64,000 nucleotides of DNA from Saprospiraceae bacterium (GTDB lineage: Bacteria; Bacteroidota; Bacteroidia; Chitinophagales; Saprospiraceae). The notes below the pieces were generated by a model. The model made no database searches. It was not told the origin of the DNA and saw nothing but the letters and a program-made list of their open reading frames with translations. Position numbers and translations under genes: made by a program. Positions 54,614-64,000 of this stretch are shown here, one piece after another; position 1 is the first letter of the stretch; each line of letters opens with the position of its first letter. The stretch lies in assembly GCA_016714895.1 (NCBI GenBank), contig JADKBV010000012.1, forward strand, positions 339,834 to 403,833, read 5' to 3'.

Positions 54614-55350
54614 GAGTGAATTTTTCGTTTTCGCAATTCAAAATTTTGTCCTAAATACACTCTTCTCACTTGCTCATCAGCAGCCAATTCTTCTGCTGTT
54701 CCATCTTTTAATATTCTCCCTTCAAAGATCAAATATGCGCGATCTGTAATGCTCAATGTCTCCTGTACATTATGATCTGTAATCAAGACACCAATGTTTT
54801 TATTCTTTAACTTCAAGACGATATTCTGAATGTCTTCTACTGCTATCGGATCGATTCCAGCAAAGGGCTCATCTAATAAAATAAAATTCGGAGAACTCGC
54901 CAATGCTCTTGCGATCTCAGTCCTACGGCGCTCTCCTCCCGATACAGAATCTCCCATATTCTTTCGTATCTTAACAAGGTTAAACTCATCGAGCAGTGAT
55001 TCCAATTTTTCCTTTTGATCTTGTTTGCTCAGTTTCGTCATCTCCAAGATAGATTTAATATTATCCTCTACCGATAATTTGCGAAACACAGATGGTTCTT
55101 GTGGAAGATATCCTACTCCTTTCCGCGCTCGAATATACATTGGATCTGAAGTGATTGCATCTTGGTTCAAATAAACTGTCCCTTTATCAGGTGTAATAAA
55201 TCCTACAATCATATAAAATGTCGTCGTCTTTCCAGCTCCATTAGGACCGAGTAGTCCAACGATCTCTCCTTGCTTTACTTCTATTGAGACTCCATTCACT
55301 ACAGTTCTTGCACCATAGGTTTTATAAAGTTGATCTGTACTTAATTTCAT
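54610..55350 (-). CDS. lptB: LPS export ABC transporter ATP-binding protein
   Basis: A 246-residue ATPase of the LptB2FG complex that drives lipopolysaccharide extraction from the inner membrane. Walker A GPNGAGKTTTFYMIVG, Q-loop YLPQEPSVFRKL, signature SVSGGERRRTEIARAL, Walker B FILLDEPFAGIDP and H-loop ITDHNV are intact. The YLPQEPSVFR and ERRRTEIARAL forms are diagnostic for LptB. Unusually for this end of the window, the frame is unbroken. Two small lipoprotein genes follow with 4-bp overlaps. Confidence 0.94.
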   Translation of the reverse strand: MKLSTDQLYKTYGARTVVNGVSIEVKQGEIVGLLGPNGAGKTTTFYMIVGFITPDKGTVYLNQDAITSDPMYIRARKGVGYLPQEPSVFRKLSVEDNIKSILEMTKLSKQDQKEKLESLLDEFNLVKIRKNMGDSVSGGERRRTEIARALASSPNFILLDEPFAGIDPIAVEDIQNIVLKLKNKNIGVLITDHNVQETLSITDRAYLIFEGRILKDGTAEELAADEQVRRVYLGQNFELRKRKIHS

Positions 55351-55382
55351 TATTTATATTCCGATTTAATGTATAGTAACAC

Positions 55383-56925
55383 TTATGGTTTTAATTCCAA
55401 CTTCAATTTCCAATCTGCTCTTAATTCCTGAATATCCCAAAGTATTACTTTTTCTGGCAATACTTTTTTATCCCATTGTACTGGATCCCAGCGACCATTT
55501 TTATTCTGATCTTCAATTAATTTCACTCGATATTTTCCAGGGATCACGTGAATAAATTCTACTTTACATTGATTCTTTTCAGCTAGTACGATTTTTCTTC
55601 TATTACAGAATTTTCTTTAACCAATTGAACTATATATTGCATTTGATCTTTCAATGAATCTATGGTAAGCTCTACATTGGTCAAATTCTCTTCAAGCATC
55701 TGAGAATAGAAAAAAGTATCCATTCGATGTGTGCTACTATCTTGAAAACGAATGGCCAATGAATCGAGTAAAACATATTCTCTTCGATCAGATTTTGGTA
55801 CTTCAATTACCAATTGATGAGGATTCAATGGATTAATTTTATTGTGTTTTCTTGAGATGTAAAACTTGTATGAATCAAATTTCTGTCAAATGAAAGTATT
55901 GGAATTTTGGCTTGGAGCATTAATTTCTGAAATGGTTTCAAAAGTGTGTTTTCTGCCACGAGACGATTGCTCCGTTTTGAATTTATTTTAGGTAGAGGGA
56001 TATGTAATGTATCATTTTTCTCTTCATATTGCACTATTGCAGTTTGCTTTTCGTGTGTCATATTGTAAACGAATAAAGTATCTTTTGAAATCAAGGTTGG
56101 TATACTATTGTTCTCCAGATCAATTACTTGAAATTTGTTAGGTTTTTGATTAAATAAAATTCTTGTGTGTCCATCCATTTCTTTGATGCTAATTATTTTA
56201 AAGGTAAAAGCTCCTTTGAATGCATCAAGACGATTGATTTTAATGTATCCATAAATGGATTGACTGTGTGCTCCAAAAAGCTATGGATTCTGTCTTTTGA
56301 TCATAATAATAATTTTGATTATTATCTGTAATGGCGTAAATAGAAAAATTAGCAGCCTTTACATTTGAAAATGAAAACGCGCCTTTCTTATCGCAAAAGC
56401 TAATATAGTTTGGTTTCTTAGTAGTGAAAGCGGTATCTGAATTCTCTTCATAGAGCACTACCACTGCCTTCTCTACTGGTTCTTTAGTAAATGCATCAAC
56501 ACGAAACCATGTAATGACAAAGAATCTATATAAGAGCCTGTAGAAAAAACAAATTTAATATTGCTTGCTTTATTCTTTGCAGTTATATCTTCAATAGCAT
56601 TACCAAATGAAATTGAATACGTCGTCGAATCTTTAAGTACTTCTCTTTTGTCAAATTCTAAGTGAACCGTCTTCCCTTTAAGCCGAAATTTAATGGGGTA
56701 ATTTACGCTTGGTGACACGATTACATTTTGTGTTGGATTCTGCAAAGCGATCCATTCATTAAAATTCAATTTAATTTCTTTTGGACGAAAATTTGTTTGC
56801 TGGTTTGGACTCGACTTTGAAAGTACTATTTTTGGCGCTGTCTTATCCTCTTTCCCTCCTTCTATGCCTTTTATATTTGCACAGGAAGTACAAATAATAA
56901 GAAAAGCTATGAATCTCCAAATCAT
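55383..56925 (-). pseudogene. Ig-like domain lipoprotein, broken by several frameshifts
   Basis: About 514 codons. The start (MIWRFIAFLIICTSCANIKG) is a lipobox signal followed by EGGKEDKTAPKIV, an SbsA-type Ig-like domain (FNEWIALQNPTQNVIVSP), then VDAFTKEPVEKAVVVLYEEN and a C-terminus FIHVIPGKYRVKLIEDQNKN. Similar proteins sit near lptB or lytic transglycosylases in Bacteroidota. The frame shifts near 56475, 56250, 55830 and 55590. At two of these the repair is a plus one base in an A or T run, for example GCTTTTTGG to GCTTTTTTGG. ATG at 56925 preferred. Probably one gene with sequencing errors. Confidence 0.7.
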
Positions 56926-57034
56926 GATGTAAAGGTAAGGAAAACATAGCAAATACATAATTATGGTTTACTATGAAATTAATGAAAAGTGAAGCCAAGT
57001 AGACAATAAGACATACAGAATGTAAGGGCCTCGA

Positions 57035-58286
57035 TTACTTTCTTACAATCAAAACAGTCCCTGGAAGGACATGAGTGCCATTTGTAAGATTATTCCATTT
57101 TTGTAATTGAGAGATATTCAAGCCTTCATATTGATCTGCTATCATGGATAATGACTCTCTTGTATTTACGATATGATAGACGTAATCTTTAATGTTTTCT
57201 GAAATCGTCTTAGGTACAGATGTGAATTTCGCATCTTTTAAAAAAGTATAATTCAATTCTTGTGCTTGCACTTCTTGAATATCTTCAGGTAAAATTGATA
57301 TGGTCTATTAAACGTAATAATATCGATTCTTTCTTCTTCAATTGAGAATGTAGAATCACTCACTGAGGTGATGACTTTTGCATTCATTTCATTAAGATAA
57401 TAATCGACAAAAGAGACCATTAAGCTATCGGGTAAATTAACATAAAAACCATTCTCCTTTGATGGAATAGTTTGCTTTTTAAATGCTGGATTATAAAGTT
57501 CAAAGACATCCTTTTCAATACCTGTCGCTTTGAGCATTTTTTAATATCAACTTCCTTAAACACTCGTGCATAAGTCAAGGGCTCAACATTCATCTCTTCC
57601 ATACTTGGAATTAGATCATGTTCTCCGTAAAAATGCATTAAATAACTAACACCAATAAATGCTGGAACAAACAATTGTGTCTGACGGGGCAGATCTTTTC
57701 TGATGGTCCAAAATCTTTTGAACCAGTCTTTTCAATAAGGTCTAAAACTTTGTTTTCGCCACAATTATAAGCTGCTAAAACCAATGCCCAATCACCAAAT
57801 AAACCATAAAGAGTTTTTAGATAATCAATGGCTGCAATTGTTGAATGGACAGGATCTAATCGTTGGTCTACTTTATCATCTACACGCAATCCTCTCAATT
57901 TTGCTGTGGAAGGCATGAACTGCCAAAGGCCAGCTGCCCAGCATAAGATTTAATCCCAGGATTAATTGCAGATTCAATTGCAGTAAGATATTTTAACTCC
58001 GATGGTAGATTATTCTCAATTAGTAATTTATCTATTAATGGAAAATAAAGCTCTCTACGGGTCAAAATTTTCTAGAAGAAGCTTTATCTACAAAAACAAA
58101 TCGTTTGACTTGATCTAATACATCATCATCAATGATAGGTCTCACAAGACAACTCATCGACTCAATCTTAATTTTATCTCCTCTTCTACATAGCTATCAC
58201 TTTCTTCAATTATAATAGGATTTGGATTGGCATTAACCAGCCAAAAAGACTGCAAAGAAGAATAATATGATGTTTTTTATTTTCAA
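57035..58286 (-). pseudogene. MltD-like lytic transglycosylase with LysM domain, broken by several frameshifts
   Basis: Peptidoglycan-cleaving enzyme of GH23. Pieces read in order: signal (KIKNIILFFFAVFLAG after a possible TTG start near 58286), YLTAIESAINPGIKSYAG with the catalytic Glu, GLWQFMPSTAKLRGLRVDD, DWALVLAAYNCGENKVLDLI, YPAFIGVSYLMHFYGEH-type region (here FVPAFIGVSYLMHFYGEHD), and a C-terminal LysM (VYHIVNTRESLSMIADQYEG). The frame breaks at about 58190, 58065, 57935, 57690, 57540 and 57270. All domain content is preserved, which argues against true decay. Confidence 0.72.
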
Positions 58287-58712
58287 ATTTCTTTACTAAA
58301 GTTTTAAAATTATATCGATGTTTAGGTTCAAAGTAATATTACCATTCTAAAAACATGATTTCAGAATAGCGGAAAATGGAACGCAAAAGATAGTACAAAT
58401 AATTTTAAACAGATCGTTAAATCGCTAAAGACATTGTTAATACATTATAAATAAATTTAATATGAATTACATTAAAATTAAAAATGCATAACACGTTGAA
58501 TAATAATCCCTAATATGTGAATTAATCATTTGCTTTGAAAAATATAAAGAGAAATAAAAGGGATGTTTTTTTTTATTTTTCTCTATTTGTCAAGCCATTT
58601 TATAAAATTTCATCTCTGAAAAGGCTTTTTTTTAACAAATTTCCAAATTATAGAAATACAATTATCTCGTGAGATTCTCAATTAAAACAAATGATGAATT
58701 TAGAACTAGGAA
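58287..58712. other. 426-bp AT-rich intergenic region
   Basis: It lies between the MarR-like gene stop and the transglycosylase start. It is rich in A and T tracts. I see no gene, hairpin or repeat that I can support. Confidence 0.5.
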
Positions 58713-59331
58713 TTAAACTGCCTTTGATGCAAGATGTTCCGGGCAATCTATTCTCAATTCTTTGTCTGCTAGTTTTGTCTTCAACAATTTACAAAAATGT
58801 TTTTTGCCACTGTGATCCGAACTATAAAAATTACAATTAAAACACATACGTTGAACTGAAATTACACCAGAAGTATTCAGATGTTTAATTATATTCAATA
58901 AACTAAATAATAAACTTTCTTTATCATCAACATTCATTCGATCAACAGGAATCTGTATCTGTTGAGAAAATAAAGAAATTTTTTCAGTCAACTGCTTACC
59001 CTTTTTGCTGAGATGAATGACATAGCTCCTGCTATCTTCCTGATCAAACTCCTTCTTAATCAAAAGTTTCTGTTCTAATGTTTTTATAGTGTCACTTATT
59101 GTAGATTTTGTCAGATTAAATTCCTCAGCCAAATAACTAACTTTTCGCTTTTCAGGAGAATGCAAGTATATGAATATCATGATTTGAATCTGAATCGGAC
59201 TCAACGAAAAATGCTTTACTTTCATTCCATAGAAGCACTCTAAAAGCTTGTGAAAGCCGCTCTAATGATACTATTATTTTACTCTCTATATTTGAATTCT
59301 GATGCTCCAAATCAAAGACAGATTTCTTCAT
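58713..59331 (-). CDS. MarR-family regulator with C-terminal cysteine cluster (frameshift near N-terminus)
   Basis: About 206 residues when joined. The true start is probably ATG at 59331 (MKKSVFDLEHQNSNIESKII, then RLSQAFRVLLWNES); a frame change near 59230 leads into KHFSLSPIQIQIMIFIYLHS. The winged helix is clear (KVSYLAEEFNLTKSTISDTI, then RSYVIHLSKKGKQLTEK wing). The C-terminus has MCFNCNFYSSDHSGKKHFCK and DCPEHLASK, a Cys-x2-Cys plus His/Cys set that could bind metal or sense thiol oxidation. It lies next to thiol-redox genes, which it may control. Confidence 0.78.
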
Positions 59332-59498
59332 GTAATGTGACTTTACGAATTATATTTTGAAATACTTTTGTTTCCTTTGGAAAAAATCATTACAACTTCC
59401 AATTGAAAATCAAATATAAAGCCAATTGCTGAATTTTATCGTAGAGGCCAAAAAAATAGTTAACATTTTTAAACATAGAAGTTAAATTGAATTCATTT

Positions 59499-59761
59499 CT
59501 ATGTACAATTTTCCATTTCGTAAATATAGTACCCTTGCTTTGCTATTTCATCATCCCACATAGCTATACTATTTTGAAAATGACAAAACGTGCATTCCTT
59601 TGAAGTAATTGGTTGCCCGCTTGACCTTTTGACCTGAGATATGATCGCCCATATTGATGTATCAAATTTGACTCAGCCACACCTTCTGGTACAATAATAT
59701 CAAAGTGCATTGTACTACCATCTTTCTTAGTAACAAAAGTATCCCAAACTCCAACTTTCAT
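59499..59761 (-). CDS. DUF2024 family protein (one-base frameshift)
   Basis: About 87 residues when joined. It starts MKVGVWDTFVTKKDGSTMHF and continues DIIVPEGVAESNLIHQYG. Near 59622 one G is missing from a GGG run; restoring it gives GQPITSKECTFCHFQNSIAM and the C-terminus YIYEMENC, the usual family ending with a CxxCH-like motif. ATG at 59761 chosen. DUF2024 proteins are small, of unknown function, and often near thioredoxin-like genes, as here. Confidence 0.82.
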
Positions 59762-59884
59762 ATTTTTTCTTACATATTTAATCCAAAAAATCATAAAGCC
59801 AGATTTTTCAACGAGATAATCAAGCTCTACTCATTGAAAAATCTGGAAAAGAATAAACTCTCTACTTTATGAAACTAAACTCAT

Positions 59885-60121
59885 TTAGCCTTTTACATCC
59901 GCCATCGAAGCCCCAAAATTGATATGCAAAACATTGCCATTAGGCGTAAGTAGTGCAGGTACCGATTTTACTCCTGCGCTTTCTTGCTTCTGAAATCCTA
60001 GACCTTTATTACTACCAATATGCACGATATCCACTTTTTCTGGTCCCAATAGTTTGACGATATCCTGTTCAGCACTTACACATACAGGACAACCAGCGTG
60101 ATAAAAAATTGATTTACTCAT
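59885..60121 (-). CDS. Small thioredoxin/glutaredoxin-like protein (CPVC)
   Basis: A 78-residue thioredoxin-fold protein. The redox motif is CPVC at residues 11-14 (FYHAGCPVCVSAEQDIVK), followed by the cis-Pro region GVKSVPALLTPNGNVLHINF. It has no signal peptide, so it is cytoplasmic. It is shorter than a normal thioredoxin. It lies 123 bp upstream of DUF2024 on the same strand. Likely a thiol-disulfide reductase for an unknown partner. Confidence 0.82.
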   Translation of the reverse strand: MSKSIFYHAGCPVCVSAEQDIVKLLGPEKVDIVHIGSNKGLGFQKQESAGVKSVPALLTPNGNVLHINFGASMADVKG

Positions 60122-60558
60122 TTTTAATTAATTTTAATGGTTAGGACAAAATTGTCATAAATCTATATAGTAAGGATAACGAACTATATATAAAAAAGTT
60201 TTCAATTTTCACATTTTCTAATAATATTTTAATAAAATGTATAAACACAAAATCCATAGTAGAAATATACTACATGAAAATCTTACTCCCTATTTGTCAC
60301 TTGTTTATTCAAATAAAGTCTAATTCGAAATTTGGGTCAAATTTGCAAAAGAAATTCTGTTAGTAACATACGTTCAATATCCTTGAAGTTAGGTTAAGGT
60401 TAAGCCAACTCTCTCATATCGAGTGATTTTCATTATTCCTCATCAGGGTTCTAGGAAAAGAAAGGGAATACTTAAGGGATTAAATAATTCTTACGTTATT
60501 GAGTAAAATCATTCTCATGATAACTTCGTAATTTTCATAAATTGCAAGCAACTCTTGC
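60122..60558. other. 437-bp intergenic region
   Basis: Upstream region of the CPVC protein and downstream of the SpxH-like gene. No gene seen. It is ordinary AT-rich DNA and any promoter is not clear to me. Confidence 0.5.
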
Positions 60559-61548
60559 TTACTCAAAGTCCAGATCCTTTACCATTTTTGTATTGAATTT
60601 GTTTAACTTATTTTGACTTGTCAATTCATTCAATACTTTCTCTGCTTCATTCCTATTGGTCTCTGTCAAACGGAAAATTCTTTGCAGTTGAGCTGTTGTA
60701 CGTTGAAAAAACAGCATTCCAATCTTTGCTATATTGCTCTTTTATGACAGATGGAAGAAGTTTTTTAATTGCATTTTCATAAGCCTCATGTGGTTTGTGT
60801 GCAAACAATTTCCCTTTCACCAGTTTGATTCTATAAAGAACAGACAAGGAAATCCTCTCACACCCAATTCTTTTCCCTTTGCAAATCTGCATTGAATATC
60901 TCTTTTGCACGGCCTCATAATCTATTTTCAGCTGTACTTGCATTTAATTCAACTAATTTAGCAGCTTCTTCTAAATGTTCCCACTTTGAAATATTTTTTC
61001 TTTTCAAGAAAACCATTTCTCTGATTTCGCGAAGAAATAGTATTGCACTCTTTTCATCTTGCAATTGTGCAGCTTTAAAGGCAATAGAAAGGAGGATATG
61101 ATGAAGGCAAAGGATCCTCGAGCCAAATATCTCCATCTATAGGCATGTCATAATAAACACTTACTTCATCCCAATGATGAGCCACATCAGAAGGTTTACT
61201 GATACTACCACTGTTATAACTCAATCAGGGAAGTAATCCACCCATCTTATACTCAATCTCAAAATGCTTCCCATATTCAAGTTTTAGCTTTCTCAACTGA
61301 GCTTCGATGCCCCAACACGAAGAACAAATCGGATCAGTATAATAAATGATTTTTATCGGTTTTGCAATTGATTCGACAGTAGTGGAAGTCTCATTTTTTC
61401 AATGTGTCCATTGGATTTATACATAGACCAATTTCTGGATCACAGAGTAATGCATTTTTTGTTCTTGCATATTTTTATTGATTTGATTGTGACAACTCAC
61501 ATTAAAAAAAATGATGAAAAAATATAAAAAAAGAAAACTAGATTTCAT
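60559..61548 (-). pseudogene. SpxH/DsbA-like thioredoxin-fold lipoprotein, broken by several frameshifts
   Basis: About 330 codons. A lipobox signal begins at ATG 61548 (FFNVSC). The body reads IIYYTDPICSSCWGIEAQLR (CSSC redox motif), HFEIEYKMGGLLPD, SIAFKAAQLQDEKSAILFLR, HKPHEAYENAIKKLLPSVIK and ends TKMVKDLDFE. These match the DsbA-like YjbH/SpxH family, proteins that in Firmicutes adapt Spx to ClpXP and elsewhere act in oxidative thiol control. The frame breaks at about 61440, 61240, 61100, 60900 and 60670. The export signal is unusual for SpxH and suggests a periplasmic thiol oxidoreductase. Confidence 0.68.
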
Positions 61549-61719
61549 ATCTATATATAGGAATTATCAATACAAATTTAAGAAAATATTCTTACTCATT
61601 GCAAAAAAAATACATCATCTCTATTATTCGATAAAGCCATTCACATTGGTCGGCTAAATAAAACAGGCATGTAATTTTGTCAAATTCTTGGAATCCTATT
61701 TTTAAAAAACAGATGAATA

Positions 61720-62438
61720 TTATTCATTTCCAGATCGCGAATTCTGTAACTCAAGTTTTTTGAATTGCTTCATCAGGTCTTCTAAGTAATCAGTTTGCAA
61801 CTCTTGTATTTCCAATAATTTTTACTCTGGTGGACTAAAAGATGATCCATTTTTTCACTCCAATAACTTTATCTCTAACTCAGCTTTTAAGTTGATCTTG
61901 TAATCATGTTCTGCCTAATTCGATCTTTTTGCTCCTGCCTATTCTGGCTCATCATAATTATTGGGGCTTGAATTGCGGCTAGACAAGAGAGTATAAGATT
62001 GAGTAAAATAAAGGGATATGGATCAAATGGTTTCGACATCAAAAACCAAATATTAATCACTATCCAAATAAGAATGAAAAGAAAAAAAGTGATTATAAAA
62101 GTCCAACTTCCTCCAAATGATGCGACCAGATCCGCCACCTTTTGTCCAAAACTAAGTTGAGTTTCCATTTCATCTTGAATATTCTCTGAGAGTATTGAAT
62201 TATTTTTAATCGCATTCACCACGTCGGTATCAATTACAGCTAATTCGCCTTTTTCCTGTGTAATTAATGCGCTGAGGTAAAGTCGTCTATAATGATTTAA
62301 CTCTTCTAAACTTATAAAACAATCGCGATTAAAATTTGGAAAATCAGACTTTATTAGCTGAAAACACCTTCTCTGATATCGAATGCAGCTAAGGCTTCCC
62401 TTCTCAATTTCTCGATTACTAATGTGACTAACTTTCAT
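61720..62438 (-). pseudogene. DUF1003 membrane protein, broken by frameshifts
   Basis: About 240 codons. The start MKVSHISNREIEKG (ATG 62438) is followed by a garbled stretch where two compensating shifts (about 62400 and 62355) hide ALAAFDIREGVF. Then comes NRDCFISLEELNHYRRLYLS and the core VADLVASFGGSWTFIITFFL with two membrane helices and SKPFDPYPFILLNLILSCLA, the DUF1003 signature. The C-terminus continues past apparent stops as DYKINLKAELEIKLLE and a helical tail. Function unknown. Confidence 0.72.
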
Positions 62439-62533
62439 TTTACATTTTTCTATCAATATCTAAAAACCAAAATTAGAGTTTCCCTCTTTAATACAACTTA
62501 GTCTGTAAACTAAAAAATAACCAAATTTTTTGA

Positions 62534-63390
62534 TCATAATTTTACAATTCTTTTTAATACAATTTGATTAGGTAAATACAACTTTAATATAAAGAGTCCA
62601 GGCTTTTCAAGACTTATTTACCCATTTTGTTCTATCTCTTACTAATAAATTCCCCTGTAAATCTATCAAGTCATATAGAATATCATAATCTAATCCATCT
62701 ATATAAACTTGATCATATGTAGGATTAGGATGTACAATAGAGTCTATCTTTTCCAGTCTCTGAAATACTCGTCACATACCAAAGTACTTATCGCAAGGAT
62801 AGGTCTGAAAATTAATCGTTTTATTCTCCGTTGTAAAAGCATCTTAAATCAGAAACCTATCGCGCGAGGATCAATTAGCCCATATCCTAAAATGAAGTTT
62901 AATCTCAGATTCTCAAGCACCAATATATTTATAACAAGAAAAGGCATATCATCAGTATGATCCATTATTAGCTATCTTCAGAATTTGAGTTGGCACAGTA
63001 TCAGAATTGACAATGTATTATAGACAGAATCTACTTTTACTTTTCGCTATTTGACTTTCCCAAAAGCAAAGTATTTAATTTCATAATCAGCTACTGAAGC
63101 GAAACTGCTAGTGCATTCCATAAGATTTCAATCTATCATCCCAAAAAAACATTTTTTCATTCTTCAAAATACAAGAATCTCTACCACCAACGCAAAAGAT
63201 GAGTCTTCCATTTGAGTGCACCGTATCCGTGATTTGATAATTTACAAACTCTATAAAAGGCTCTCCTGGATTCGCTGCTTCAGGTATATACTCAAAAGTC
63301 CAAGTAGTTCAATCTGGTAGTTTGGCATCTGTTGACTGATTATCAGATTAAGACAAAAGAAGCTAAAAATGTTAGTAGGAAATTTTTCAT
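62534..63390 (-). pseudogene. T9SS type A sorting domain protein, broken by frameshifts
   Basis: About 285 codons. ATG 63390 begins a signal peptide (MKNFLLTFLASFVLI). Internal text includes EPFIEFVNYQITDTVHSNGR, LIFCVGGRDSC and KNEKMFFWDDRLKSYGMH. The C-terminus is a T9SS domain (VHPNPTYDQVYIDGLDYDIL, YDLIDLQGNLLVRDR, GLFILKLYLPNQIVL). The frame is lost several times, including near 63350, 63110 and 62620. The cargo function is unknown. Confidence 0.6.
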
Positions 63391-64000
63391 ATGGTTGCTT
63401 TTTATTCATAATTATTACACAACGAAAATAACAAAGGTGATTGTATAGCAAATATAATACTTTTAAGAAATAGAAGTTTTTTTCATTCCATATTGTTCTG
63501 ATCTATGAACTCTTCTTATAGTTGAGAATAAGCCCAGACATTGAAAATTACCGCCATACCTGACATAACGATAAAGTGTTTTTATTATCTTGATCCACTT
63601 GCTTAACACCACCACACACTTGCGGCTTCAATGAAATGATTGCAGGATTACAACGTGCAATCCATTTTTGTCAGGCACACTGTCCAATAAGTAAAAGTCC
63701 TCTCAGAATAAAAATCTCATTACAAAAAATGTAAAGACATCGCTTGTTGTTGTATTGTGTCTCCAGGTAAGTCGAAATGATCAACCCGACACTAGCAGTA
63801 CAACGAGATAAACGGAAGAGAAAGCATACATCAACATTATAGAATTCCCACTGGTACAATAAGCAAGCTAGCCTCGCTACGCAAAAAGTCCTAACATAAA
63901 ACAATAATACCAATCACCCAAAAAGGAATGAGTTTTCTAATATAAAATGAAACTTCTTAATAAGGTGTAACATTGATTGTTCTATTGTTCCTATTTCTTT
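63391..64000 (-). other. 610 bp of unresolved sequence with possible degraded membrane-protein coding
   Basis: Only short frames. On the minus strand one can piece together hydrophobic text such as ENSFLFGWLVLLFYVRTF and LMLMYAFSSVYLVVLLVSG by changing frame (about 63930-63760), suggesting a broken membrane protein that runs off the window. I do not recognise the family. Sequence accuracy here is probably poor. Confidence 0.3.

Noticed and set aside
62709..62960. An 83-codon plus-strand frame
   Set aside because: It is antisense to the T9SS sorting domain (HPNPTYDQVYIDG) on the minus strand and has no recognisable content.
1..64000. tRNA, rRNA or CRISPR array
   Set aside because: I looked for the TTCGAATC-type T-loop with flanking stems, conserved rRNA segments and regularly spaced direct repeats, and saw none that I could support. 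A covariance-model scan would be more sensitive.

Overview
The window looks like chromosomal DNA of a Bacteroidota bacterium, most likely a Saprospiraceae-like lineage. The reasons are the AT-rich sequence, about seven secreted proteins with type IX secretion (T9SS) type A C-terminal sorting domains, HYR/dockerin giant proteins, family markers (DUF4271, DUF3109, DUF2024, Omp28-related, YHYH), and promoters of the Bacteroidota TTG-N19-TAnnTTTG type. I saw no tRNA, rRNA, CRISPR array, prophage or intact insertion sequence. The only mobile-element traces are a decayed transposase remnant near 0.85-1.12 kb and a short dispersed repeat at 10.85 and 48.57 kb.

Layout. 0-4 kb: edge-truncated HTH-like protein, IS remnant, C-terminal processing protease and a nitroreductase. 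4.3-8.5 kb: DtxR-family metalloregulator with a clear palindromic operator, translationally coupled to a metal-binding lipoprotein/periplasmic protein and an ABC ATPase (no permease here), a TIGR04282 glycosyltransferase and a YdjM-type membrane hydrolase. 8.6-13.9 kb: envelope proteins, PhoD-like phosphatase, PpiD/SurA-like foldase, DUF3109. 14.2-19.6 kb: a tightly packed minus-strand run upp, small membrane protein, histidine kinase, response regulator, DUF4271, hemD, NUDIX. 19.7-26.5 kb: OmpA protein with TSP3 repeats, aldose epimerase, ECF sigma factor with membrane/lipoprotein partners, glycosyltransferase. 27-34 kb: two tandem giant secreted HYR-dockerin-T9SS proteins. 34-43 kb: threonine dehydrogenase, coiled-coil protein, exonuclease, rpe, DEAD helicase plus CvfB, amino-acid permease. 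43-48.4 kb: T9SS proteins including Omp28, and a second permease.

The most interesting part is 48.6-53.5 kb, on the minus strand. A bestrophin channel is joined to a beta-carbonic anhydrase (interrupted by one base). Upstream lies a coupled set MbnP-like copper protein, MbnH/MauG-like di-heme enzyme and a T9SS-exported YHYH protein, which suggests a surface copper or oxidative-modification module. Further right come lptB with two small coupled lipoproteins, an Ig-like lipoprotein, a MltD-like lytic transglycosylase, and a thiol-redox group (Cys-rich MarR regulator, DUF2024, CPVC mini-thioredoxin, SpxH/DsbA-like lipoprotein), DUF1003 and another T9SS protein.

Reading frames are clean from 0 to about 49.5 kb. 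From there to the right end, genes carry single-base deletions whose density rises steeply, mostly in homopolymers where the site could be placed. Compensating shifts occur and homology is otherwise preserved. This looks more like falling sequence accuracy toward a contig end than genuine gene decay, so I annotate whole genes across the breaks and give the positions.
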